DNA from: Helicobacter pylori_CU
GTDB lineage: Bacteria; Campylobacterota; Campylobacteria; Campylobacterales; Helicobacteraceae
Reading direction: 5' to 3'
Length of the DNA: 64,000 nt
Assembly (NCBI RefSeq): GCF_000259235.1
Contig: NC_017733.1
Span: 620,001-684,000 of the forward strand
Position 1 is the stretch's first letter; each line of letters begins with the position of its first letter. The notes beneath the pieces are model-generated. The model did no database searches. It was not told the origin of the DNA and was given only the letters and a program-made list of their open reading frames with translations. Shown one piece after another: positions 7,380 to 15,802 of the stretch. Both the position numbers and the translations under genes were made by a program.

Positions 7380-8624
7380 ATGGCGATCTTACGCGCAAAC
7401 CTTAGCCCCAAAAACAAATTAAACGCTACCTTAAAAGGGTGGCTCCCCATTTTACAAAGCGAGCTTGAAGATTTAGAAGAAGTGTTGAAACAAAACGCCC
7501 TAGATAATCCCTTAATCAAAATTGAAAACAAACGCATCAAAAATTTTAGCGATCGTTTTAGCGCTAAAAAGAGCAGCGATCATTTAGAAAATTTTGCAAT
7601 CGCATCTAAAAGCCTTTTTGAAACCCTAGAATCTCAAATCATTCCCCCTCTCTTTCCCACTGAAACCTCTCAAAAAATCGCTATGGATATTATCAGCGGG
7701 CTGGATAGTGAAGGGTATTTTGAAGAAAACATTGAAGAAAGGGCTAAGATTTTAGGGGTAGAGAGCGAAGTTTATGAAAAAGTGCGCAAGCGTTTTAGTT
7801 ACCTTAATCCCGCTGGCATTGGCGCTAAAGATGTGAAAGAGGGCTTTTTATTTCAGTTAGAGGGTAGGGAATTAGACGATAATGAACTTTATGAAGAAGC
7901 GCGAAAAATCATTTTAAATTTAGAAAAACACCATGAATTTTCTAAAGATTTTTATTACGAAAAGGCTTTAAAGATTTTAAAATCCTTTAAAAACCCCCCG
8001 GCCATTGAGTTTTTAGAAAAAGAAATAGAAGTCATTCCTGAACTTTTTATTGTAGAAGTGGATAATGAAATCATCGTGCGTTTGAACGATGAGAGCTACC
8101 CAACGATCAGTTTAGAAGAAAATCGCTTTAAGGATAGCGATTATTTAAAAGAAAAATTAAAAGAGGCTAAAGATTTGATTGATGCACTAAATTTGAGAAA
8201 AGCCACGATTTATAAAATCGGCCTCATGCTTTTAGAGTATCAATACGATTTTTTTAAGGGTAAGGAATTACGCCCTTTAAAGCTATTAGATTTAGCCAAT
8301 GAGTTTAATCACTCTGTAAGCACGATTTCAAGGGCCATTTCTAATAAATATTTGGCATGCGAAAGGGGGGTTTTCCCTATTAAACATTTCTTTAGCACCG
8401 CCTTAGACAATAGCGAGACTTCAAACGCTGTGATTAAAGACTATCTTTTAGAATTGATTAAAAATGAAGACAAAAAAGAGCCTTTGAGCGATGCTAAGAT
8501 TTTAGAACTCATTGAAGAAAAATTCCATTTGAAAATGGTAAGAAGAACGATCACCAAATACCGCCAATTGCTCAACATCGCTTCTTCAAGCGAAAGGAAA
8601 AAGCTCTATTTGATGCGTGCTTGA
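7380..8624 (+). CDS. rpoN: RNA polymerase sigma54 factor
   Basis: 414 residues, short for the family. Region I at the N-terminus has the leucine-rich pattern (LNATLKGWLPILQSELEDL) that binds activators; the core-binding domain follows; near the C-terminus an HTH region (HSVSTISRAISNKYL) leads to the RpoN box (VRRTITKYRQLL, about residues 390-401), which reads the -24 element. In H. pylori sigma54 drives middle flagellar genes (hook, basal body, flaB) with FlgR as activator; flgR lies about 13 kb away in this window. Last gene of the dnaX operon, convergent with fic. Confidence 0.95.
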   Translation: MAILRANLSPKNKLNATLKGWLPILQSELEDLEEVLKQNALDNPLIKIENKRIKNFSDRFSAKKSSDHLENFAIASKSLFETLESQIIPPLFPTETSQKIAMDIISGLDSEGYFEENIEERAKILGVESEVYEKVRKRFSYLNPAGIGAKDVKEGFLFQLEGRELDDNELYEEARKIILNLEKHHEFSKDFYYEKALKILKSFKNPPAIEFLEKEIEVIPELFIVEVDNEIIVRLNDESYPTISLEENRFKDSDYLKEKLKEAKDLIDALNLRKATIYKIGLMLLEYQYDFFKGKELRPLKLLDLANEFNHSVSTISRAISNKYLACERGVFPIKHFFSTALDNSETSNAVIKDYLLELIKNEDKKEPLSDAKILELIEEKFHLKMVRRTITKYRQLLNIASSSERKKLYLMRA

Positions 8625-8635
8625 AAACCATGATT

Positions 8636-9340
8636 TTAGGGCTTATTCTTATTGAGTATCATTTGTCCTTGTATGCGTGTGAGTTCAAACTCCTGGGATA
8701 CTTTGGCGAGTTGGTATAAGCTTTCTGTATTATGCGTGTCTAAAGCCTTAATGTAAGCCTCTTTTTGTTCTTTGGTGATCACAAATGGTATTAAGTTTTG
8801 CTCTAAAACGCTATAAAAGATTAGCATTCTGCCCACCTTACCATTACCATCGCTAAAAGGGTGTATCCTTTCAAACAAAATGTGTTGTTCTAAAATAGTT
8901 TTTAGTTTTTCTTCTTTATCTTGTAAGGTTTTCATCTTATAATTGAGATTATCGCACCATTCTTTCATAGCCATAGGCACTTGAAAATGGGGGGTCGTTT
9001 CAAAACTAACTCCTAAAATGGTATTATCAGTCGTTTTGAAAGCCCCCTTATTGGGGAGTAAAAAATTCATTAAAATCCCATGCAACTCCCTTATAAAAAA
9101 ACTATCCATGCTTTGTCTTTTATTCAGGTTTTCTAACAGAAAGAAGAGCATGTTTTGATAGTTTTTCACTTCAAAGAAGGCTCTTTGGGGCATTTCTCTA
9201 GGAATGTATTCGGTGGTTAAAATACTTATGGTTTCAGCAAGGCTCAAAGGATTGTTTTCAATAGCGGTGCTATGATGAGCCATGCGAATGGTTAAATCCA
9301 TAGCGTAATCGTTAAATTCTAGTAATTCTTTATAGTTCAT
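8636..9340 (-). CDS. Fic-domain protein (class II AMPylator-like)
   Basis: 234 residues. The Fic core HPFSDGNGKVGR carries the catalytic His, the phosphate-binding GNG and the Arg; the usual GNGRxxR has Lys in the first basic position. Near the N-terminus STAIEN matches the inhibitory-helix motif (S/T)xxxE(G/N), so this looks like a class II, self-inhibited Fic protein. Such enzymes transfer AMP or another NMP to a hydroxyl of a target protein. The start overlaps the upstream HD-domain gene stop by one base (TAATG), so translation is coupled. Target unknown. Confidence 0.85.
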   Translation of the reverse strand: MNYKELLEFNDYAMDLTIRMAHHSTAIENNPLSLAETISILTTEYIPREMPQRAFFEVKNYQNMLFFLLENLNKRQSMDSFFIRELHGILMNFLLPNKGAFKTTDNTILGVSFETTPHFQVPMAMKEWCDNLNYKMKTLQDKEEKLKTILEQHILFERIHPFSDGNGKVGRMLIFYSVLEQNLIPFVITKEQKEAYIKALDTHNTESLYQLAKVSQEFELTRIQGQMILNKNKP

Positions 9341-10560
9341 TATTTAAAATCCCTAAACAACTTCCCTAAGTCTAAATCAAGCAATTCCGTTTGGGATCGC
9401 AATTCTAAAAGGTTTTTAGCCCCTTTAATCAAATCGTTACTGGAAATGCCATGAGAAAGAGAGATTTGAGCTTCTAAAAACGCGCTCAAATGATCGCACA
9501 CCTTCAAAAGCTCCCCACAAACCCCAAGATATTCATCGCTGTTATAAAGCGTGAACAATTCTTCAGCGTCTTTAGTGAAAATGATTTTGTGAGACTTGTC
9601 TTTGTAGCGGTTTTTGAACTCGTTTTCGGTGAAATATTTCAAATCTTCTTGAACGCCCAAAGAAACAAAGGAATAGACTTTGTTTTGCATTTCCTTTTTT
9701 TCAATTTCTTTAATGCAGTTATCAAGCCCCGCAACGCTTTGTTTGATGGGCGTGATAATGTCTCGGGTTAAAATCTCGGGCAAATCATGGAAAAGCCCGC
9801 CCAAAAAATGATTGATCCGCATGCTTTTACAAGCTTTTAAATCAAAGCTTAATAAATACCCCATAATCGCCACGCATAAGGTATGCCCTAAAACGCTGGT
9901 TTGCGGCACTCTTGGGGTCTGGCTCCAGCGCTTTTGGAAACGCAACTGCCCAAACATGCTCACCAATTTTTTCAGATCTTCTTTTTCCCCAAAAAGCCCT
10001 TCAAACAAATGCTCGTTATTGTGGAGTTGCTTGTCAATTTTATCTTTAATCTCTTTCACGCCATACATGTTGGGGTTAAAATGATAGATAATATCAAATT
10101 CCCATTTGGACGCATAAAAATGCGCGCTCTCTAAAATTTGAGTTTCTAAAATTTGGGGTCTGTGGCTTAAATACTCTTTGAGCTCCTCTAAAGAAAAATA
10201 CGCGCTGATTTCATCTTGCAAACTTTGCACGACATAGGAGGCTAATTCTTGGCTGTGCGTTTGTTGGAGGGCGTAAAAAATAGGGGGTTTAATATCGGTT
10301 AAAACCAAGCGTTCCAAAAACTCAAAGCAAAAGAACTTAATCAAAAGATCCAAATCTAAATCTTTACCCCTGTCTTTTGAATCTTTAGCGAGCAGATACG
10401 CAATCATCGCTTTATGGGCTTGCTTGTCTAGTTCCACAAATTCCAAAGGGCATGCTTGGTCATTCCAACGCCTAATGGACGCGCCCGCAAACACACGCCT
10501 TAAAAATTGAGATTTGAGTTTAGGGGCTTTTAGGGGTTTAATAGGATGAGCCGCATACAT
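9340..10560 (-). CDS. HD-domain phosphohydrolase
   Basis: 406 residues, starting at an ATG preceded by AAGGA. A metal-binding HD domain lies at about residues 225-290: the first His in VLGHTLCV, then LGGLFHDLPEI with the HD pair, and a distal Asp in KVCDHLSAF. HDLPE is the form found in YfbR/HD_3-type nucleotidases. The N-terminal 200 residues are helical and unassigned. HD proteins hydrolyse phosphoester bonds of nucleotides or signalling molecules. It forms a two-gene unit with the downstream Fic gene; a joint role is inference. Cytoplasmic. Confidence 0.75.
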   Translation of the reverse strand: MYAAHPIKPLKAPKLKSQFLRRVFAGASIRRWNDQACPLEFVELDKQAHKAMIAYLLAKDSKDRGKDLDLDLLIKFFCFEFLERLVLTDIKPPIFYALQQTHSQELASYVVQSLQDEISAYFSLEELKEYLSHRPQILETQILESAHFYASKWEFDIIYHFNPNMYGVKEIKDKIDKQLHNNEHLFEGLFGEKEDLKKLVSMFGQLRFQKRWSQTPRVPQTSVLGHTLCVAIMGYLLSFDLKACKSMRINHFLGGLFHDLPEILTRDIITPIKQSVAGLDNCIKEIEKKEMQNKVYSFVSLGVQEDLKYFTENEFKNRYKDKSHKIIFTKDAEELFTLYNSDEYLGVCGELLKVCDHLSAFLEAQISLSHGISSNDLIKGAKNLLELRSQTELLDLDLGKLFRDFK

Positions 10561-10767
10561 GACTTTCCTTTTTATACTATTTTGAATGTTTAAAACTATA
10601 AGCTTATTAAGAAGCGTTGATTTTATCGCACAAGATTGAAAAGCCTTAACGCACCACTATCAATACTAACTTAAATCTTATTATACGAAAAAAAGACAAA
10701 AATAAGGCTTTTATTTAAAAAAATATTATTTCTGTCAATGGATTTCGCGCTTAATGGATTTTATACT

Positions 10768-12753
10768 CTAAAACACCCACCCGTAATTAAAAAACACCTT
10801 AAAATGGCTAGCCCCTTCATTGAAAACAAAAGAGTTCGTGTAATCGCTACCACTAGAAACGACGCTAGCTTTTCTTTGGATTAAAGGAACGCTAATCCCT
10901 ACAGAATATTTAGAATGCTTATAGCGGTAGTTCAACCCGGTAGCCACATCTAAATTACCGCTCCCTTTGACTTTATTGAGCACATAATAGCTGTTATACA
11001 AGCCCCTTAACCCCCCAAAGATACCAAAAGATGAAGAAAAGTTTCTTCTGGTTTGAATATCTATAGGGCTATTTTTATTAGAGTAAGTGGTGATGAAATC
11101 CAATAACAAATCTAACCCCCCACCATAGCTCAATTGCTGGACTTTTTGGTTAATAGCTTTAGCGTAATTGTATTTGATGATGCCATAATAAGCCAACCCT
11201 ATGAAATCATTAAAGTAGTTTTGATAGCCTATTTTAGCGTTAACCCCTAAAATAGGACTTCTAAAACTTTGCGACGCACTTGAAGTGTAATGGTTAGTGA
11301 CGCTAGAAGTCAAAAAGGTCTTTTGAATGGTGCCAAGCATGGAATTGGCTAAATCTTGCGTGTTCAAACTAGCGTTTAGATTGTAGTTTGTTTGAGCGCT
11401 CAAATTCGCGTAATCTATAGGTAAAGCGTTTTGATTAATAAGCTGCTGCCAAACCGCTGCTGTTACCCCTAAAAAGCCAGCTGGGACATCTGCGCAATTG
11501 TGATAGATGGAATTAGGGTAGTTGCTAGGGAAAGCTGGCTGATTGGAACCCCCATAAAGCGAACACACATTATAGGGGAGACCATCAGAATCTTTTGGCT
11601 TGCCATTTTCAGTTTGACCGGTTGGCACTCTTTGGTAAGTCATGTTCCCATTATGCCCATAGCCTTTAGTGTGGCTGAATTCATGCAAAATGGTTCTTAA
11701 ATCAGCCAAATTGATAGTTTTAAGGTCATTGCCAAAGAGTTTTTGGGGTTCTAAGGCATAGGCTTCTACCCCTAATGTGCCATATTCACCATCATTACCA
11801 TATCCATTGGCTAACCCTACAACCCCTGAATTTTTTAAAACAACCGCATCAATTTCTATTTTTTTTCTAAAATTATTAATAATACCTTGTTTGTTGAGTA
11901 TATATTGTTGATCGACTTTAGTATCAACACGCCCATTTACTCCGGGATTTACGCATTTTGAAGGATTATTATCGCAATCTGTTGAGCTGTTAGTGAATTC
12001 AAAAGGAGCGTTTAAAATCGCATCGCCCCAAGATTGGGAGTCTAAGACAGCGATCATGTTCAACATTAAATTGGTGAATTCTTCTGCGGTTTGCGGGGTG
12101 AAATTTTGCCAACAATCATTTTTTGTATTACCATTATTATTATAAGGACAAGTGTTGAAATTGCTTGGATTTTCATTACTATATTTCATTATCAGATTTG
12201 TCTTAATGTTATTGAGCGTTTCAAACACCCTCTGCGTGTTAGCGTCAGAAACAGAAGTGCTAGTGGTTTCAAATTTTGGAAAAAAGAAAGTATAGGGGCT
12301 AATTTTATCAAACGCCTCTTTTAGGCTATCAAATGCCTCTCCAGGCAAAACCATCTTAGAGTGTTTGGGGATGGTCTCTATCACGCCTAGATCGATCGTG
12401 TTGCCTTGAGCGTCCTTAAAACTAAGCTTCACATTGCTTAAATTATAAGGTAGGAAATTTTCTATAGTTAATTTACCACCAATATACAATACTTTAATAG
12501 GGGATAAGGATGAAAATGTTAATTGTGATATGGATTTAGCGTCTGTGAACAAATTAGCCGCTCTTTTTAAAATCGTGTCTGTGGGTAAATAATTGTAAGT
12601 TGCGTAAGTGTTTTTTGTGGTGGTGTGTCTTTTTTCTTGCGTTTGCGTGCCTTCTAATAGCCCGGTTTCAAAGCCGGCTTCTATGAAAAAGCCATTTTTC
12701 TCGTTCGATTCTAAAGCGCTGAATAATAAAAGTGGGATGAATAGTTTTCTCAT
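10768..12753 (-). CDS. homA: HomA outer membrane protein with a zincin-like signature
   Basis: 661 residues. Signal peptide (MRKLFIPLLLFSALES), a long exposed N-terminal region (about 20-480) and a C-terminal beta-barrel of H. pylori OMP type ending in aromatic residues (FFNYGWVF). The start (NGFFIEAGFETGLLEG) and end are those of the HomA/HomB family. The central segment (about 185-225, with Cys202 and Cys214) is where homA and homB differ; total length and the locus position favour homA over homB, but I could not align them. HomB-type proteins are associated with adhesion and peptic ulcer. Unexpectedly, residues 357-367 read HEFSHTKGYGH, an exact HExxHxxGxxH zinc-protease consensus, followed at once by NMTY, which resembles a metzincin Met-turn. 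Confidence 0.82.
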   Translation of the reverse strand: MRKLFIPLLLFSALESNEKNGFFIEAGFETGLLEGTQTQEKRHTTTKNTYATYNYLPTDTILKRAANLFTDAKSISQLTFSSLSPIKVLYIGGKLTIENFLPYNLSNVKLSFKDAQGNTIDLGVIETIPKHSKMVLPGEAFDSLKEAFDKISPYTFFFPKFETTSTSVSDANTQRVFETLNNIKTNLIMKYSNENPSNFNTCPYNNNGNTKNDCWQNFTPQTAEEFTNLMLNMIAVLDSQSWGDAILNAPFEFTNSSTDCDNNPSKCVNPGVNGRVDTKVDQQYILNKQGIINNFRKKIEIDAVVLKNSGVVGLANGYGNDGEYGTLGVEAYALEPQKLFGNDLKTINLADLRTILHEFSHTKGYGHNGNMTYQRVPTGQTENGKPKDSDGLPYNVCSLYGGSNQPAFPSNYPNSIYHNCADVPAGFLGVTAAVWQQLINQNALPIDYANLSAQTNYNLNASLNTQDLANSMLGTIQKTFLTSSVTNHYTSSASQSFRSPILGVNAKIGYQNYFNDFIGLAYYGIIKYNYAKAINQKVQQLSYGGGLDLLLDFITTYSNKNSPIDIQTRRNFSSSFGIFGGLRGLYNSYYVLNKVKGSGNLDVATGLNYRYKHSKYSVGISVPLIQRKASVVSSGSDYTNSFVFNEGASHFKVFFNYGWVF

Positions 12754-12849
12754 GGTTATCTCTTTTTAGTTTATAGTGCCTTTATTATACAATTTAAGGG
12801 GGTTGTTTGTTTGTTTTTTGAAATTTAAAGTTTTTACAAGGGATTAGTG

Positions 12850-12981
12850 TTTCATATTAAAACAAATTTTTAAAAACAAGCGTTCGTTTTAGGGCTAATT
12901 TAGCGTTAATTAGGTCGTGTTAATCAAAGTTTGATAGTTAAAAACCTTTAACCCCCCTATAACCCCTTAATTTTCTAAAAA
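12850..12981. repeat. Direct repeat copy A (about 125-130 bp)
   Basis: Begins tttcatatt and ends ccttaattttctaaaaa. It matches copy B at 14059-14183 in the same orientation, with scattered substitutions and small indels; the best-conserved core is agggctaatttagcgttaat. It ends five bases before the stop codon of the SAM hydrolase-like gene. Confidence 0.85.
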
Positions 12982-12986
12982 GCACC

Positions 12987-13889
12987 TTATTTAGCGCACT
13001 TCTTTATATCAATATTCCAATCAGCGCCAGATTTAATTTGATGTTTTTGCGCGAAATTATCCATATTCAACGCCACAGAAACATTCAACAAGCTGTTTAA
13101 ATAAACTAACGGCTGGCCTTCTGGCACATCGCCAAAGCTCGCAACATACGGCATTTTCCCTTCGTATTGTTTCTTAGAACCCTTAGAAATAGTTACACAC
13201 AATATATCGTTGCGTTTGATTTTTGCTTGATTGAGTAATTTATCGCTGATATTGCTCCAAACATTGCCATATTGAATATCCAAAATCGGGATATTGCCTT
13301 TCACTTCCCCTTTTGTGGCTTTCGCTTTTTGGTAAGGAATTTCAATAACTTTTGGGGGAAGCTCTGGCCCGACCTGCTCAAATGTGATCGCCCCAGAAGC
13401 TAGGCGTGCCCCAGTGTAAGCATACACATCACGACCATGGAAAGTATAGGATTTTTCAGAACCTTTCAAGCGGTTAGCTTTTTCATCAATTTCACGCACG
13501 CTATCAATCCCCAAAGTTTGCGCCACCAAAGTCAGCGTGCCGTTATCCGGCGAGACGAAATACTGGCCGTTTTTAGTTTTCAATACCACCGATTTACGAT
13601 TAGTGCCTACGCCCGGATCCACTACGCTCACAAATACCGAACCTTTTGGCCAATAACTAGCGGTTTGATACAAGCGGTAAGCACCTTCCCAGATGTTATA
13701 TGGGGGGATTTCGTGCGTTAAATCAAAGATTTTAAGATGGGAATCAACGCTGAAAGCGACGCCTTTCATCGCCGAGACGGCCCCATCTTTTAGGCTAAAA
13801 TCGGTTTGTAAAATCAAAGCGTTATCTGCATGAACAGACGATAACCCTATACATGCTGATAAAAACAACGCTGAAATCGTTTTTTTCAT
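12987..13889 (-). CDS. Exported SAM hydrolase/adenosyltransferase-family protein (DUF62)
   Basis: 300 residues. The family's conserved blocks are present: LQTDFSLKDGAVSAMKG near the N-terminus (substrate Asp), FVSVVDPGVGTNRKSVV and FHGRDVYAYTGARLASG; together they supply the Asp-Arg-His set that activates water or hydroxide in SAM hydroxide adenosyltransferases, which split S-adenosylmethionine into adenosine and methionine. Relatives include fluorinase and chlorinase. Unusual for an enzyme with a cytoplasmic substrate, it begins with a signal peptide (MKKTISALFLSACIGLSSVHA), so it should act in the periplasm or outside. The gene lies alone between two direct repeats of about 125 bp and differs from its flanks in having long regular codon-rich blocks, which suggests it was inserted as a unit. 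Confidence 0.82.
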   Translation of the reverse strand: MKKTISALFLSACIGLSSVHADNALILQTDFSLKDGAVSAMKGVAFSVDSHLKIFDLTHEIPPYNIWEGAYRLYQTASYWPKGSVFVSVVDPGVGTNRKSVVLKTKNGQYFVSPDNGTLTLVAQTLGIDSVREIDEKANRLKGSEKSYTFHGRDVYAYTGARLASGAITFEQVGPELPPKVIEIPYQKAKATKGEVKGNIPILDIQYGNVWSNISDKLLNQAKIKRNDILCVTISKGSKKQYEGKMPYVASFGDVPEGQPLVYLNSLLNVSVALNMDNFAQKHQIKSGADWNIDIKKCAK

Positions 13890-14058
13890 CTGTATTTCCT
13901 TATCTGATGTTAGTGTTGTGTTATATACTGAATAACAAAAGCGAAGTGAATATTTTTTATGGTTGCTCCTTGATTAACTTTTATGGGCTTTTAGAATTTC
14001 TATTATACTATTTAAGAGGGGTTTTTCCTAAAAATCAAGGGTTTAAAGGGGCTTTACA

Positions 14059-14183
14059 TTTCATATTGAAACAAATTTTTAAAAACAAGCGTTTGTTTTA
14101 GGGCTAATTTAGCGTTAATTAGGTCATTTTTAATAAAAACTTGACACTCAAAACCTTTAACCCCCCCTTAATTTTTCTAAAAA
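14059..14183. repeat. Direct repeat copy B (about 125 bp)
   Basis: Same orientation as copy A at 12850-12981, 1209 bases away. It includes the last nine or so codons of the small ORF 14157-14336, so copy B is likely the original sequence following the rsmH-ftsL operon, and copy A a duplicate at the far side of the inserted gene. Confidence 0.85.
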
Positions 14184-14336
14184 AGGGGTTTGAGTTGCTT
14201 TGTTTGATAGCAAAATCATGAACGCATAGGGGGATATTTTGTGCTTAATGCTCTCTAAGAGCGCTTTATAAGAGACCTTGCTTGACGCAAGCTCTTTTAT
14301 ATTTAGTTTAAAAAATGTTTTCTGGCATTTTTTCAT
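14157..14336 (-). CDS. Small protein of 59 residues, coupled to the ftsL-like gene
   Basis: Begins MKKCQKTFFKLNIKELASS, ends FLEKLRGG. The ATG overlaps the stop codon of the upstream ftsL-like gene as TAATG, the arrangement expected for coupled translation. It has no signal peptide and no clear membrane segment, and is basic. The tail falls in direct repeat B. I do not recognise a family; it could also be a chance frame, but the exact overlap and clean reading argue for a gene. Confidence 0.5.
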   Translation of the reverse strand: MKKCQKTFFKLNIKELASSKVSYKALLESIKHKISPYAFMILLSNKATQTPFLEKLRGG

Positions 14337-14680
14337 TAAAACGCAATATCGCCAATATTTTCACTATTCTCTATGTAGTATTTAAAACGCTCTTTTTCTA
14401 ATTCGTTTTTTAGGATTTGCTGTTCTTCTAAAAGCAGGCGTTTTTGATTTTCTAGGGTGTTGATTTTACGGCTAATATAATAGATGTTATTGCTTAAATA
14501 AATTTTAGGCACAAACAGAGCTAAAAACGCACCCCCAAAAACCAATACCCCTATTAAATTCATTAAAGAAAGACCATGCGAATTTTCATTTGCAGTTCCA
14601 GCGAATAATTCTTTCTTTTCGTCATCTTCTATGTGCACAAAGCGTTCTTTTTCATTTGAAGAATGGGTTTTGATATTCAT
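14336..14680 (-). CDS. ftsL: FtsL-like cell division protein
   Basis: 114 residues with the classic FtsL plan: polar cytoplasmic N-terminus (1-38), one transmembrane segment (about 40-62, LMNLIGVLVFGGAFLALFV) and a periplasmic coiled coil with leucine-type heptads (INTLENQKRLLLEEQQILKNEL is the region, about 74-96). FtsL pairs with FtsB and links FtsQ to the septal synthase FtsWI. The sequence is too short and diverged to be sure by family motifs, but it begins 20 bases after rsmH (mraW), exactly where ftsL stands in division clusters of other bacteria. The name is inferred from topology and position. Confidence 0.65.
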   Translation of the reverse strand: MNIKTHSSNEKERFVHIEDDEKKELFAGTANENSHGLSLMNLIGVLVFGGAFLALFVPKIYLSNNIYYISRKINTLENQKRLLLEEQQILKNELEKERFKYYIENSENIGDIAF

Positions 14681-14700
14681 GGCTTACTCATATAACTTAC

Positions 14701-15627
14701 TCATGGTTTGAATTGAAACACCCTCATTTTGGCGCTTCGTGAACGCCTGTTGTTTTTAATTTCTTCTGGGCTTGGAGTGATGGGCTTTTTGGTTAAAATT
14801 GCGCCTAAAGCGTGGTTATTAGAGCAAGCGCATTTGAAACTTGAAGGATCGCAAATGCAATTTTTAGCGTAATCTTTGAAAGCGTTTTTCACTAACGCGT
14901 CTTCTAAAGAATGAAAAGAAATCACGCACAAAATCGCCCCCTTAAGGTTTCTAGCGCATTGTAAAAACTCTTTTAACTCTTCTAATTCGCTATTGACTTC
15001 TATGCGGATGGCTTGAAACACCAAAGTCGCTGGATGGATTTTTTTATTTTTAGAAAAAGAGCTTAAAAAATCGCTCAAATCCTTAGCGTCTTTGAAGGGT
15101 TTTTTAGCGCGCCTTTCTGCAATTTTGTGGGCGATTTTTTTGTATTCTTTGATTTCGCCATAGTCTCTAAAGATTTTTTCTAACGCCACTACAGGATAAG
15201 AGTTGATGACTTTTTGAGCGTTCAATTCGCTTTCCAAATCCATGCGCATATCCAAAGCATGCGAGCGGAAATTAAACCCTCTATTGTCATCATCAAGCTG
15301 TAAGGAGCTCACCCCTAAATCCACTAAAACCCCCTTGATTCGCTCGCCATGAATTTCTAGGGCTTCTTTAAAGCGTTTGGCAAAACCCCCGCTTAAGAGG
15401 TTGTAACGCCCTTCAAATTCTTTCAATCGTTCTTTAGCGATTTCTTGAGCGAACTTATCTTTATCAATGCCAATGAGTTTCAGGTGCGGTTTTTGGGATA
15501 AAAGGGCTTTAGAATGCCCCCCTAACCCTAAAGTGCAATCAATCAAAATCCCTTCTTCTAAAGGCGTGAACGCTTGCAAAACTTCTTGCAACAAAACGCT
15601 TTGGTGCAGATTTTCTATTTCTTGCAA
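14701..15627 (-). CDS. rsmH: 16S rRNA m4C1402 methyltransferase
   Basis: 308 residues. RsmH/MraW signatures: HQSVLLQEVL at the start, SAM motif LIDCTLGLGGHSKALL, GVLVDLGVSSLQLDDDNRGF and LDMRMD, and the C-terminal ISFHSLED and the basic tail NNRRSRSAKMRVF. It N4-methylates C1402 in the decoding centre of the 30S subunit, together with RsmI. It is the first gene of a short minus-strand unit with the ftsL-like gene. Confidence 0.95.
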   Translation of the reverse strand: MQEIENLHQSVLLQEVLQAFTPLEEGILIDCTLGLGGHSKALLSQKPHLKLIGIDKDKFAQEIAKERLKEFEGRYNLLSGGFAKRFKEALEIHGERIKGVLVDLGVSSLQLDDDNRGFNFRSHALDMRMDLESELNAQKVINSYPVVALEKIFRDYGEIKEYKKIAHKIAERRAKKPFKDAKDLSDFLSSFSKNKKIHPATLVFQAIRIEVNSELEELKEFLQCARNLKGAILCVISFHSLEDALVKNAFKDYAKNCICDPSSFKCACSNNHALGAILTKKPITPSPEEIKNNRRSRSAKMRVFQFKP

Positions 15628-15754
15628 ATAACCCCCTTAAAACCCCTAGATGAATTTTCCAAATGCCCACTCAATAGTATTGGTTTTGTTGGTTACGCTC
15701 AAAAGTTTTTTTAATTGATCTTAGCTTTTTAAGGTGTGAAAATTCAAACTAAAA

Positions 15755-15779
15755 CCCTTTTCATAAAGACTAAAAAGGG
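15755..15779 (-). terminator. Intrinsic terminator after hopE
   Basis: CCCTTTT and AAAAGGG pair around an 11-base loop; on the minus strand the stem is followed by TTTTAG. It lies 24 bases after the hopE stop codon and would separate hopE from rsmH. Confidence 0.55.
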
Positions 15780-15802
15780 CTTAAAGATACCCTTTTAAAG
15801 GT

